DNA of 56,907 nt from Pseudomonadota bacterium (GTDB lineage: Bacteria; Desulfobacterota; Binatia; Binatales; Binataceae): NCBI GenBank assembly GCA_021324455.1, contig JAJPJA010000061.1:1-56907 (forward strand). The letters run 5' to 3'. Within the stretch, counting starts at the first letter, position 1. Each line of letters opens with the position of its first letter. Made by a program: the position numbers and the translations under genes. Positions 25,498-36,951 of this stretch are shown one piece after another. The notes under the pieces were generated by a model. It made no database searches, was not told the DNA's origin, and saw nothing but the letters and a program-made list of their open reading frames with translations.

Positions 25498-26928
25498 CTA
25501 GGCCTGCGCGGAACCGTTGGGCGGCGCGGCGATCGCCGCTTCTTCGGGCGGCAGGATGTTGCGGAAGAAGATCCAGTACAACCCCGTGTTCAGCATCTGC
25601 ACCGCCGCCGCGAACTCCAGCGGCAGCGACAGGTACAGGTGCTGCATGAAAACTCCCGCCAGGTAGGGCCCCGCTGCCGACATCACCTGCGAGGGAAAAT
25701 TGGCGAAGCCCGACGCGCTGGAACGCTCCGCCCGCGGTATCACGCCCATCAGGTAGGATTGGCGCACCGGGATGGAGATCATATTGAATAGCATCCGCAC
25801 ACCGTAGATCGCGGCCGCCCACAGGAACGTCGGCATCAGCACGACCACGAACAGGAGCAGGGCGGAGACCGCGCGCGTTATCACCACCGAACGCACCGAC
25901 CCGAACGCCAGCGCCACGCGCCCGGCGATCAGATAGGGCAGCGCGCTCAGCAGATTGAGCACGAAAAACACTTCGGCCAGTTGCGCGGGGCCGGCGCCGT
26001 AGCGGCGGTAAAACCAGTACACGACCATCGGCCCAAGCATCCCGACCGCCAAACCATTGGTGGCGTTGGTGATCATGAAGCGCATCACCAGCCGCCAGGA
26101 TTGCGGCGAAAGGCCCAATCGCCGCGGCGCATCCTCCGGATCGATTGCGCCGCTCAAGTTGTTGCCGCGCGTCGGCGTGTTCGCCGCCTGGTTCTCGGCG
26201 ATGGGCAACACCGCCAGCGCCATCGCCAGACCGAGTGCGCCGGCCAGCAGGAACAAAATGCGATAGCTCAGCAGTTCCGGCGCCGTATGCCGGAGCAGGG
26301 CGGGTAATCCGGCCAACAGCGTGCCCGCCGCGGCGGCCGTAACGCCGACGAAAGAGAACGCACCGAAGACGCGGGTTCGATTGAAATCGTCGGTATGCTC
26401 CGCGACCAGCGCCTGCACCGCGGGAAAGAACGGGCCCCACGCGCCGCCGGCCAGCGCGCCGCCGCGTCCGATCGATCCGACCGCGGCGAATATCACCAGG
26501 GCGGTAAAGCTTCTTGCCATCGCAAACCCAAAGCCGCCCACCGCCGCCATCAACGAGATGACAACCAGCAGCTTTCTGCGTCCAAAACGGTCGGCCAGAA
26601 TGCCCGCCGCGGTCGATACCGCCGCCGCGACTATGGCCGAGGCGGCGAGCAAAGTCCCCAACGCCACGGCGCCGTAGCCAAGGGCCGCCAGATACAGCGG
26701 CAGGATGATGCCCAGATAGCCTTGCGAGATGCTGCGCAGGATGCGCAGAACGAACAGCCAGATCAAATCCCGGTTAAGCCACGCAATCCAGTCCTGGTAT
26801 CGTGGAGCGGTTGGTGGAAAGCCGGCCGCCGGATGGTCCTGTTCGAGATCCAACGAATCAACTCGCGTCGATCGCGCGGGGAAATCGGAAGGTTGCGCTT
26901 CAGCTCCGGCATGCCGCCTCTCGTCCAC
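25498..26928 (-). CDS. MFS transporter
   Basis: About 476 residues, twelve membrane helices. The MFS TM2-TM3 loop motif is present as GILADRFGRRKLLVV near residue 110. A cytosolic central loop (about residues 245-265) contains RGNNLSGAIDPEDAPRR. GLAVGMLGPMVVYWFYRRYG begins the second half. This subgroup resembles drug/proton antiporters, but the substrate is unknown. The first codon is a GTG at 26928 with no good ribosome site, and the first 45 residues are hydrophilic, so the true start may be downstream. Confidence 0.88.
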   Translation of the reverse strand: MDERRHAGAEAQPSDFPARSTRVDSLDLEQDHPAAGFPPTAPRYQDWIAWLNRDLIWLFVLRILRSISQGYLGIILPLYLAALGYGAVALGTLLAASAIVAAAVSTAAGILADRFGRRKLLVVISLMAAVGGFGFAMARSFTALVIFAAVGSIGRGGALAGGAWGPFFPAVQALVAEHTDDFNRTRVFGAFSFVGVTAAAAGTLLAGLPALLRHTAPELLSYRILFLLAGALGLAMALAVLPIAENQAANTPTRGNNLSGAIDPEDAPRRLGLSPQSWRLVMRFMITNATNGLAVGMLGPMVVYWFYRRYGAGPAQLAEVFFVLNLLSALPYLIAGRVALAFGSVRSVVITRAVSALLLFVVVLMPTFLWAAAIYGVRMLFNMISIPVRQSYLMGVIPRAERSSASGFANFPSQVMSAAGPYLAGVFMQHLYLSLPLEFAAAVQMLNTGLYWIFFRNILPPEEAAIAAPPNGSAQA

Positions 26929-27012
26929 ATCGAAAATGATATGCTGGTGCGGCTGCTCGATGGAACCGGCGGCTGGAACCAGGGCGCGGCCGCCGTTGGC
27001 CAGAGGCGATTT

Positions 27013-27339
27013 TCAGCGGGCTTCGGGATGTTTGACGGCCGCGTCGATCACGTGATTCGAAACGTCGGTCTCGATTATGAAGCGATCGCCGCGCGAGTTT
27101 TCGAAGAACATCAGCTTGCCGCCGGTCTCGCGCAGCGGCACCACCGAGTAGGGGCGTCCGAGCAGACTTATGACCTGCGGGATGGTGCTGCCCACCAGCG
27201 GACGCACCATCGCGGCGCTGTCGTCCTGCCCGCCGCTTTGCGCTCCTGCCCAGGCGCCTGCCGCGACCCACATGACGATGGAGATCGCGGCGACCGCAAC
27301 CCGCGCGCAGTGGCCGGCTCCTGGCAATCGTGATTTCAT
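27013..27339 (-). CDS. Small exported protein, BamE/OmlA-like fold suspected
   Basis: About 108 residues. ATG at 27339 begins a signal peptide with hydrophobic core VAVAAISIVMWVAAGAWAG. The mature part, MVRPLVGSTIPQVISLLGRP then YSVVPLRETGGKLMFFEN, follows the helix then glycine then beta-strand order of BamE/SmpA/OmlA-like domains (pattern likeness only). There is no lipobox cysteine. Upstream in-frame residues up to 27477 overlap the Rieske gene and are rejected. It lies 40 nt downstream of that gene on the same strand. Confidence 0.6.
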   Translation of the reverse strand: MKSRLPGAGHCARVAVAAISIVMWVAAGAWAGAQSGGQDDSAAMVRPLVGSTIPQVISLLGRPYSVVPLRETGGKLMFFENSRGDRFIIETDVSNHVIDAAVKHPEAR

Positions 27340-27379
27340 CCCAGCCGCGGTGCGGATGGCCTCCCGCCGGAGAATTGCT

Positions 27380-27685
27380 TCAGACTTCGACCAGAACTTC
27401 GTCGCCTTCCACTTTGGTCGCGTAGCAGGCGACGCGCTTGCTCTCGTCTTCCATGTAACAGCCCGTGGTAACGTCATAAAACCATCCGTGCCACGGACAT
27501 GTTACGACGCTGCCGTCGAGGTCGCCTTCACCCAGCGGGCCGCCCCGATGCAGGCAGGTGTTGTTGATGGCGTAGAATTTGCCGCCCACGTTGAACACGG
27601 CGATGGTGGTTCCGCCGACCTCGATGGGCTTGCCGGTGCCTTCGGCGATATCCGCCACTTTTGCGACCTTAACGAAATTACCCAC
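27380..27685 (-). CDS. Rieske [2Fe-2S] ferredoxin (non-heme iron oxygenase ferredoxin subunit)
   Basis: This 101-residue soluble Rieske protein carries both cluster-binding loops: CLHRGGPLGEG (C-x-H) and CPWHGWFYD (C-x2-H). The size and absence of a membrane anchor fit the small ferredoxins that feed electrons to ring-hydroxylating dioxygenases and to related oxygenases such as nitrite reductase small subunits. No oxygenase large subunit lies next to it, so the partner is elsewhere. It sits downstream of argJ, which is probably coincidental to its role. Confidence 0.93.
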   Translation of the reverse strand: MGNFVKVAKVADIAEGTGKPIEVGGTTIAVFNVGGKFYAINNTCLHRGGPLGEGDLDGSVVTCPWHGWFYDVTTGCYMEDESKRVACYATKVEGDEVLVEV

Positions 27686-27754
27686 GCTGACTCACCTCGC
27701 GATTGGGAAGGACGATTGTAATGAGTGCCGCTTAAGTGCTGCAACCCGCGCCGA

Positions 27755-28951
27755 TCAAGTGGTGTATTCCGCGTTGATCTTGACGTAATCGTAGCTCAAG
27801 TCGCAGGTCATCATGGAAAACCGCGCGCTGCCCTGCTTCAGATCCAGCCGCACGCTGAATTCCCGCTGGCGCATCGCCTGTCCCGCCGCCGGCAGCGCGC
27901 CGGTCAGGATCATGCCGCGCGCCGCGATCCTGATTTTGTCCACCCACAATTCGATCCGGTCGGGATCGAATCGCACCCCGCATGCGCCCGCCGCCGCCGT
28001 AATCCGGCCCACGTTCGGATCGCGGCCGAAGAACGCGGTCTTGACCAGCGGCGAGTTGGCGATCTGGCGCGCGATCCGCGCCGCATCGGAGCTGGTGCGC
28101 GCGCCCCGCACCTCCACATTGACGAATTTGGTGGCACCTTCGCCGTCGTAAACCAACTGGCGCGCAAGGCTGTGAGCGACGGCGCCGACCGCCTCTTCAA
28201 AAATTCCGATCTCGCGCCCCGACGGCTTGCCATTGAACGCGGCTCCGCTCGCCAGCAGCATCAGCGTGTCGTTGGTCGACATGTCGCCGTCCACCGTGAT
28301 CGCGTTAAAGCTGAGCGGCGCCGCCTTGGCCAGCGCGCGGCGCAGCGCCACAACGGGCAGGGCGGCGTCGGTCAGGATGAACGCGAGCATCGTGGCCATG
28401 TTCGGGGCAATCATCCCCGCACCCTTGGCGGTGCCGGCGATCGTCACCGGACGCCCGCCGATACGGATCACGGTGGAGGCGACCTTGGGCGTGGTATCGG
28501 TCGTCATGATCGCCGTCGCGAATTCACCCAGGCCGCCGGCGGCGAGCGCGGAGTAGGCCTCGCGGACGCCGGCGCGGTATTTCTCCAGGTCGTAAAGATG
28601 TCCGATGACGCCGGTGGAGCTGGGCGCAACCAGCTCCGGAGCGCATCCGGCCTCGGCCGCGACGGCGGCGCATGAATCCAGCGCCAGCTTCATGCCGGCC
28701 TTGCCGGTGAAGCAATTGGCGGAGCCGGAGTTGGCCGCCACCGCGCGCAGACGTCCGGAGCGCAGCCGCTGTTGGGCCAAAATCACCGGCGCGGCTTTGA
28801 CCTGGTTGGTGGTGAAAATGCCGGCGGCCGCGGCCGGCGCGTCGGCGACAATCAATCCCAAATCCTTGCGGTTGGGATCGTTCTTGAGACCCGCGGCAAC
28901 TCCGGCCAATCGAAAGCCTGACACGGCCCGCGGCTCCGCTCGCACCTCCAT
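27755..28951 (-). CDS. argJ: Bifunctional glutamate N-acetyltransferase / amino-acid acetyltransferase ArgJ
   Basis: This 398-residue enzyme moves acetyl groups from N-acetylornithine to glutamate in the cyclic arginine pathway, and may also make N-acetylglutamate from acetyl-CoA. The self-cleavage site is intact: [14 protein letters not shown] at residues 176-189, with Thr187 as the N-terminal nucleophile of the beta chain. The oxyanion-type TSSTGVIG-like stretch [10 protein letters not shown] is at 110-119. The C-terminal [12 protein letters not shown] is canonical. The length is normal. It is the only arginine biosynthesis gene visible here. Whether it is mono- or bifunctional cannot be decided from sequence. 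Confidence 0.96.
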   Translation of the reverse strand: MEVRAEPRAVSGFRLAGVAAGLKNDPNRKDLGLIVADAPAAAAGIFTTNQVKAAPVILAQQRLRSGRLRAVAANSGSANCFTGKAGMKLALDSCAAVAAEAGCAPELVAPSSTGVIGHLYDLEKYRAGVREAYSALAAGGLGEFATAIMTTDTTPKVASTVIRIGGRPVTIAGTAKGAGMIAPNMATMLAFILTDAALPVVALRRALAKAAPLSFNAITVDGDMSTNDTLMLLASGAAFNGKPSGREIGIFEEAVGAVAHSLARQLVYDGEGATKFVNVEVRGARTSSDAARIARQIANSPLVKTAFFGRDPNVGRITAAAGACGVRFDPDRIELWVDKIRIAARGMILTGALPAAGQAMRQREFSVRLDLKQGSARFSMMTCDLSYDYVKINAEYTT

Positions 28952-29360
28952 AGGTCAATCCTCCCGTCGCGCTATGTAAACCAGAGGGTCTCCAGCGGAG
29001 CAAGATCGCGCGCGTGCGGGCGCTGGAAAAGAGAATTAAGCGCCGAATTACTATCGACCTTAAGTCCATCCGGTGGGACGGCGCCCCTGGCCGCCGTTCC
29101 CGGCCTCGAAGCTTTGCGAGCCGCGGGCAGGATGCGGACTGCGGTGCCGCGTTGCCGGCTGACGGCAGGAGTCAATGCGTCCGAGGCGAACCGACTGACA
29201 CTAATCTGAGATTGTCTAAATCCTGCTGAAATCGCTTAAAGAAACCCAACCATCCTGAAGCTTGTTGCATTTTGATGACGGCCATGTTACGTCATATGAC
29301 CTTAAGGTCGCATATTTTCGCTTGTAGCTGCTGCAGCGAATCGTCGATTGAGCGAAAGAA
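28952..29360. other. Divergent intergenic region with a palindrome
   Basis: About 409 nt separate argJ from the sulfotransferase gene. Short frames are present but not convincing. The notable element is the palindrome at 29298-29309, described separately. The part from 29220 on is more AT-rich than the genes and probably contains the sulfotransferase promoter. Confidence 0.5.
29298..29309. promoter_or_regulatory. Perfect 12-bp palindrome, possible operator
   Basis: GACCTTAAGGTC is a perfect palindrome and lies within an imperfect longer one flanked by ATAT on each side. It is 51 nt upstream of the sulfotransferase ATG in an AT-rich stretch. A dimeric regulator site is plausible. No regulator gene is adjacent. 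Confidence 0.35.
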
Positions 29361-30314
29361 ATGCCTGCTACGCCTGACAATCGCCGAAAAATACTTTACA
29401 TCATCGGATACTGTCGCAGCGGCAGCACCGTTATCGACAATATCCTCGGTCAGCTTGATGGGTTCTTCTCCGCCGGTGAAATCTGGGACCTGTGGGTGCG
29501 CAGTTGCGAGGCGCCATGCTCCTGCGGCAAACCGATCAAGGACTGCGAGATTTGGATCGCCATCTTCCGCCAGGCATTCGGCAAGGATCCGGCATCGGCG
29601 GATTTCGAGGGCGCCTTGCGCCTGGCCCAGCGTACCGACCGTTTGCACCATATCTGGTGGCTGACCAACGCATTGGGCCGAAAGATCGCCGACCGTGCGG
29701 GCGGCGTGCTGAGCCAATATCTCGACCTCACGCAGCGGCTCTATCGTTCGGCGTTTTCGGTCTCCGGTGCGCGGGTGATCATCGATTCGTCCAAGTCTCC
29801 CGCTCACTGCTACATCCTGGGACTGCTGTCGGTCGCCGAATTATACGTCGTGCACCTGGTACGAGACCCGCGCGGTTCGGCCTATTCCTGGAGCCTTCCC
29901 AGCAAAACCAACATTGATGCGAACATGAGGGGGGCGGTCCGGGCCTCGCTGGAGTGGGACTTCAATCATCTCGTCTCGGAATGGTTGTTTGCGCGGCGCC
30001 GGAATCGTTACCTGCGGATCAGTTACGAGCAATTCGCCGAGCATCCCAGGGCCGTGATGGGCCAAATCGTGGAGTTTGTCGGCGAAGCCGGGGCGGAGTT
30101 GCCGTTTATCTCCGATCAGGTGGTGCAATTGCGTCCGCTTCATGGCTACGGCGGAAGTATCGCCCGTTACAGCGGACAGATCGAGATTAAGCGCGACGAG
30201 AAATGGCGCTCCGCGATGGACCTGCCGCACAAGCTCGGGGTCACGGCGCTGACCGCCTTGGGCCTGCTGCGTTATGGCTATCCCTTGAATGCTTTTGCCG
30301 CGAAGCGGACCTGA
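29361..30314 (+). CDS. Sulfotransferase family protein
   Basis: This 317-residue protein has the PAPS-dependent sulfotransferase fold. The 5'-phosphosulfate loop is IGYCRSGSTVIDNILGQ at residues 15-31. The 3'-phosphate region includes VIIDSSKSPAHC and HLVRDPRGSAYSW. A cysteine-rich insert (CEAPCSCGKPIKDCEIW) is common in bacterial members. It would transfer sulfate to a glycan or lipid acceptor. The divergent pyruvate kinase starts 23 nt downstream on the same strand, so the two are probably one operon. Confidence 0.88.
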   Translation: MPATPDNRRKILYIIGYCRSGSTVIDNILGQLDGFFSAGEIWDLWVRSCEAPCSCGKPIKDCEIWIAIFRQAFGKDPASADFEGALRLAQRTDRLHHIWWLTNALGRKIADRAGGVLSQYLDLTQRLYRSAFSVSGARVIIDSSKSPAHCYILGLLSVAELYVVHLVRDPRGSAYSWSLPSKTNIDANMRGAVRASLEWDFNHLVSEWLFARRRNRYLRISYEQFAEHPRAVMGQIVEFVGEAGAELPFISDQVVQLRPLHGYGGSIARYSGQIEIKRDEKWRSAMDLPHKLGVTALTALGLLRYGYPLNAFAAKRT

Positions 30315-30336
30315 CGGCTGCATTCAATTTTCGACA

Positions 30337-31845
30337 ATGGACGCCGCGCGGACAAAAATCGTAGTGACTATCGGCCCTGCCACCTGTGAGCGCGGGACCC
30401 TGGTCGCGCTGGCCGAAGCGGGAATGTCCGCGGCGCGGCTTAACGCCGCCCACGCCGATCCCGACTGGCATCGCGCCGCCATTGCCTTAATCCGTTCAAC
30501 GTTGCCCAACATGCCTGTTCTTCTGGACATCCCTGGGCGCAAGATCCGCACCACTCACCTCCTGCATGAGCCGCGCTTTGCGGCCGGCGACAGGATCGTA
30601 CTGACCACCGATCCTTCGTTTGACGGGCGGATGAAGGTGCCGGTCAGCTATGCGAATCTCCACCAGGATGTAAAGCCGGGCGACATCATCCTGGCCGACG
30701 ACGGTACGCTGCGCTTTGAAGTTGAGGCGGTGCAGGGCCCCGATATCGTGTGCCGCGCGGCTGGCGCCGGCGTCCTGCGCAGCCGCAAGGGCATCAATGT
30801 CCCGTTAGTCAATCTGAACACCGCACTGGTCACCGATCCGGATTGCGAGATGGTGGCGTTGGCCTGCGAAACCGGGGTCGACTTTATCGGTGTCAGCTTC
30901 GTCGAATCCGACGATCACGTGCGCGCGATTCGCGCGCTGGTGGGCGCAAAAGCGCCGAGAATCCTGGCCAAGATCGAAAACCAGAGCGGACTCGATCACC
31001 TCGGCGAGATCATAGACGCCGCCGACGCCATCATGATTGACCGCGGCGATCTGTCGGTCGAAACCAGCCTGGAAACTCTGGTCATTTATCAGAAACGGAT
31101 CATCGACAGCGCCCGCGAAAGAGGCAAGCCGGTGGTGGTGGCGACCGAGATGCTGCACTCGATGCTCGACAATGAATTCCCCACCAAGGCCGAAGTGGCT
31201 GACATTACCAACGCCGTGTTGGACGGCTGCTCGGCAACCATGCTCTCGGGTGAAACCGCGATCGGACGCTATCCGGTGGCGGCGGTCCGCACCATGCGGC
31301 GCGTCGCCGACGCCGCTTTCCAGCACCTCCAAACCAGACCGCACACGCCCCGAAGGTCATCCGGTTCGGGACCGCCGCAGGCCATCGAAGACGCCATCGC
31401 GATGATCTTGCGCGAGCTCCCGGTCACCAAGGTGGTGGCGATCACATTCTCGGGCTATGCCGCGCGGATGCTGTCGGCGCGCTCCGTGGCGCAGCCTATC
31501 CTCGCCATCAGTTCGGATCAGTCCCTGGCCCGCGCACTGAACCTTTGCTCGGGCGTGGAAGGAATCCATTTCGACGGTGCCATCGTGAGAGGCAGCGCCG
31601 ATCACATCAAGGAATGCATACGGCAGCTGTACGAGATGGGCAAGCTCAACAGCAATGACCTGATCCTGGTGACCGGGGCGGTCTATCCCCGTTCGGGCAC
31701 GCGGATGAACACCATCCAGATTCATCGCCTCACGGATCTGATCGAGGAGTTCGACTGGCCTCCGGCAGCGGCTTCGCCCGAGCCAGGCTCGCACGCCGCG
31801 GGTGCGAATGCCGGCGCCGCGATTGCTAACGGCAGTTCAAAGTAG
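30337..31845 (+). CDS. Pyruvate kinase, divergent type
   Basis: This 502-residue protein has the full pyruvate kinase architecture: barrel, B domain and C-terminal allosteric domain. The catalytic Lys is in AKIENQSG, and metal ligands lie in that region and in DRGDLSVE. MLSGETAIGRYP is nearly canonical. Several usually fixed residues differ: RLNAAHA for RLNFSHG, LDIPGRKIRT for LDTKGPxIR, and TEMLHSM for TQMLESM. Lys at GRKIRT is the residue associated with potassium-independent enzymes. The start MDAARTK at 30337 is preferred to the upstream frame. The usual reaction is PEP plus ADP to pyruvate plus ATP, but a changed role is possible. Confidence 0.85.
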   Translation: MDAARTKIVVTIGPATCERGTLVALAEAGMSAARLNAAHADPDWHRAAIALIRSTLPNMPVLLDIPGRKIRTTHLLHEPRFAAGDRIVLTTDPSFDGRMKVPVSYANLHQDVKPGDIILADDGTLRFEVEAVQGPDIVCRAAGAGVLRSRKGINVPLVNLNTALVTDPDCEMVALACETGVDFIGVSFVESDDHVRAIRALVGAKAPRILAKIENQSGLDHLGEIIDAADAIMIDRGDLSVETSLETLVIYQKRIIDSARERGKPVVVATEMLHSMLDNEFPTKAEVADITNAVLDGCSATMLSGETAIGRYPVAAVRTMRRVADAAFQHLQTRPHTPRRSSGSGPPQAIEDAIAMILRELPVTKVVAITFSGYAARMLSARSVAQPILAISSDQSLARALNLCSGVEGIHFDGAIVRGSADHIKECIRQLYEMGKLNSNDLILVTGAVYPRSGTRMNTIQIHRLTDLIEEFDWPPAAASPEPGSHAAGANAGAAIANGSSK

Positions 31846-32156
31846 AGCATCCGGCCGCTATCGAAACTCGCGGCCAGCGGGTGAACCTGATCTGACGCGC
31901 CAATTCGATCGGTCTCTCGAACTGAGAAGTCTGATTGCGGCAGCCCGGCCGCGCGCGGACGGTTTGATCGGGGTCATCGGCTTGTTTTGATGACGCCGTC
32001 GCTTTTCGCACGGCCGCAGGTTTCCGATGCGGCGCGCGCGCCGCATCCCTCTCGATCACTTTCGTCTCCTTGCGCCGCGCGCGAATCATGCTTGCAGGTA
32101 AAGTTAAGGGCTGTTACTTCCAGAACTTCAGGGATGGCGCAGAAAAGAGAAAAAGC
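31846..32156. other. Intergenic region before the S74-domain gene
   Basis: About 311 nt without a supported gene. It contains the leader of the repeat protein, including AGAAAAGAGAAAAAGC just before its ATG, a weak purine-rich ribosome site. I see no terminator after the pyruvate kinase gene. Confidence 0.4.
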
Positions 32157-33812
32157 ATGAGGATAAACTTAACTGTCGTCTCGATCGCCGTGATTGGTCT
32201 GCTGTGCGTTGGCTCCGGTCTGGCCGGACCGCCGCCCAACCCGACGCCGTCCGACCCGGCCGGCAATACGGCCGGAGGAACGGGCGCGCTGGCGAGTCTT
32301 GCCTCCGGCAGCCAGAACACCGCCTTCGGCTTGCGCGCGCTCAATGCCAACACCGACGGAACCAACAACACCGGCGTCGGCGCGTATGCACTGCAAAACA
32401 ACACCACCGGTCTGAACAATACGGCCGACGGAGTAATCTCGCTCAGAACCAATTCAACCGGGAATAACAACACTGCCAGCGGGTACGGCGCGCTCTTTCA
32501 CAACACCACTGGCAGCAACAACACCGCGGATGGGACTGGAGCGCTGATGAGCAACACGACCGCGAGCCTCAATACCGCGGTCGGTCTGGACGCGCTCAAC
32601 TCCAATACGACAGGCTTGAACAACACCGCCACCGGAGCCTTCGCGCTGTTCCACAACCTCGGACCGGATCCAGCCGGCGGCAGTCCCGGCGGCGGCAGCT
32701 ATAATACGGCCGACGGGACTTACACGCTCTATAACAACAGCAGCGGCAGCAACAACACCGCGCTCGGCTACAGCGCGCTTTCCGGCAACGTCAACGGTTC
32801 GGCGAACACGGCGGGCGGCGTCTACGCATTGTCGAACAACAGCTCCGGCGCGGCCAACTCCGCCTTTGGCGCGTCCGCGCTGAGCAAGAACGCCAGCGGC
32901 GACGGCAACACCGCGATGGGGAACAACGCGCTGTATGCCAACAATATTGGGAGCAGCAACAGCGCTTTCGGCTCCAATGCGCTTTTCGACAACAGCAACG
33001 GCGCTACCAACAGCGCTTTTGGCAGCGGCGCGCTGTACTCCAACAGCAGCGGGATGAGCAACACGGCGATGGGATACAACGCCCTGTACCATAACACCGG
33101 CGGCACCTCCAACCTCGGCATCGGTTATCAGGCGGGATTCAATCTGACCACGGGCAACAGCAACATCGAGATTGCCAATCCCGGAGCGGCGGCGGATTCC
33201 AAAACGATTCGAATCGGTCAGCAGGGAGTGCAAACTTCCACCTTTATCGCGGGTATCAGCGGCACCGCGATTTCGGGCAGCGACGTGGTCGTCAACAGCA
33301 GCGGACAACTCGGAATTGTCGTATCGGCGGCGCGTTTCAAGCGCGATATCCGCGAGATCGGCGACGCCAGCAGCGCTCTGATGAGGCTGCGTCCGGTCAG
33401 TTTCCGTTACCGGGACGACCCGCAGGGCATCAGGCAGTACGGCCTGGTGGCGGAGGAAGTTGAGCAGTTATACCCGGAGCTGGTCACGCATGACGCCGAC
33501 GGCCATGTGCTGAGCGTGCGCTATTCGATGCTGACCTCGATGCTGCTCAATGAATTGCAGAAGCAGAGCCGGGAAAACCAGCGCCAAACCGATCAGATCC
33601 GGCGCCTGTCGGATGAGGTGGCGGGGCTCAAGGCGATGGTCGAGCGCGCCATCGATCACAACGGTCGCATTCGCATCAAAACGCCGGCAGGCGGCAATCA
33701 GGCCGCGCACGCACCCACAACGATGCGTTGCGCAGGCGCGCGGCTGGAACATCCTGGACTCTTCCGGGAGGCGGCGAGCGCTATCTCAGGACCGAACCAG
33801 GGGCGGATGTGA
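32157..33812 (+). CDS. Secreted repeat protein with C-terminal peptidase S74 (tail-fiber chaperone) domain
   Basis: About 551 residues. Residues 1-23 are a signal peptide (VVSIAVIGLLCVGSGLAG). Residues 54-335 are sixteen tandem repeats, fifteen of 17 residues and one of 27, of the form N-T-A-x-G-x-x-A-L-x-x-N-x-x-G-x-x, like the left-handed beta-roll of trimeric adhesins. A linker follows, then the S74 intramolecular chaperone domain (about 390-500): SAARFKRDIREI, RPVSFRYRDD, YGLVAEEVEQLYPELV and YSMLTSMLLNEL, then a coiled coil. S74 domains trimerise fibres and cut themselves off at a Ser/Lys dyad; Ser and Lys are both present in SAARFK. It is probably a trimeric surface fibre. Phage-type origin is possible, but no other phage genes are nearby. 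Confidence 0.88.
   Translation: MRINLTVVSIAVIGLLCVGSGLAGPPPNPTPSDPAGNTAGGTGALASLASGSQNTAFGLRALNANTDGTNNTGVGAYALQNNTTGLNNTADGVISLRTNSTGNNNTASGYGALFHNTTGSNNTADGTGALMSNTTASLNTAVGLDALNSNTTGLNNTATGAFALFHNLGPDPAGGSPGGGSYNTADGTYTLYNNSSGSNNTALGYSALSGNVNGSANTAGGVYALSNNSSGAANSAFGASALSKNASGDGNTAMGNNALYANNIGSSNSAFGSNALFDNSNGATNSAFGSGALYSNSSGMSNTAMGYNALYHNTGGTSNLGIGYQAGFNLTTGNSNIEIANPGAAADSKTIRIGQQGVQTSTFIAGISGTAISGSDVVVNSSGQLGIVVSAARFKRDIREIGDASSALMRLRPVSFRYRDDPQGIRQYGLVAEEVEQLYPELVTHDADGHVLSVRYSMLTSMLLNELQKQSRENQRQTDQIRRLSDEVAGLKAMVERAIDHNGRIRIKTPAGGNQAAHAPTTMRCAGARLEHPGLFREAASAISGPNQGRM
32316..33161 (+). repeat. Sixteen tandem 51-bp coding repeats (one 81 bp)
   Basis: These encode the 17-residue repeat units of the S74-domain protein. 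Each begins with an Asn-Thr/Ser-Ala-type codon triplet, and the seventh is lengthened by a Gly/Pro-rich insert (DPAGGSPGGGSY). The DNA copies are diverged, so recent expansion is not indicated. Confidence 0.85.
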
Positions 33813-34224
33813 AACCGCGGGAGGAAGGCCGCAGATAAGAATCGCCGGGGCAGAGCAAGCGTTGGGAGCACCTGGCCCGCCCGGCCGCAGCGTGAGCCGG
33901 GCGGGAGCCATGTCGGCGCGCGATTGGGTTCGGAGAGTCTGATTGGATCGGACCGGATTGGGCCGTGGGTGCTGAAAATCGGCGGCGTAGCGCAGTGCGG
34001 GCACTCCAATGGGTTGCCGTTTTGGGCGGGCGCCTCGTGGCCGCGACCACCGCGCGCTCCCGGGCCGGGGTAATCGGCCGCCGCCGGCTGCGCGCTTTGC
34101 TCTTAAGATTGGCGATACCCTGCCGCCGATAGCGGTTGCGGTTGAAAAGCACACGCTTGCCTGGCCCCCGAAGTCGCCAACCTCGCTAATCTCAGCGGCG
34201 GAGTGCTTTCAGCGGCTGGCGGAG
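33813..34224. other. Convergent intergenic region
   Basis: About 412 nt between the S74-domain gene and the end of secA. Several frames are open on the minus strand, but their products are Arg/Pro-rich without family likeness. I find no clear hairpin terminator or RNA gene. Confidence 0.4.
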
Positions 34225-36894
<2,670 letters not shown>

Positions 36895-36951
36895 GTTCGA
36901 TTTTCAGTTTACTAGCAGCGGGGGAAGCGCGAAAGGCGCCGTTTGGGGCCT

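Noticed and set aside
28972..29229. Small frames on both strands upstream of argJ
   Set aside because: Low-complexity products with no conserved pattern; they overlap each other.
32070..32156. Upstream extension of the S74-domain gene
   Set aside because: The ATG at 32157 directly begins a signal peptide; the 29 earlier residues would bury it.
33781..34154. Two overlapping minus-strand frames between the S74 gene and secA
   Set aside because: Both are Arg/Pro-rich shadows of a GC-rich gap, without a family match or ribosome site.
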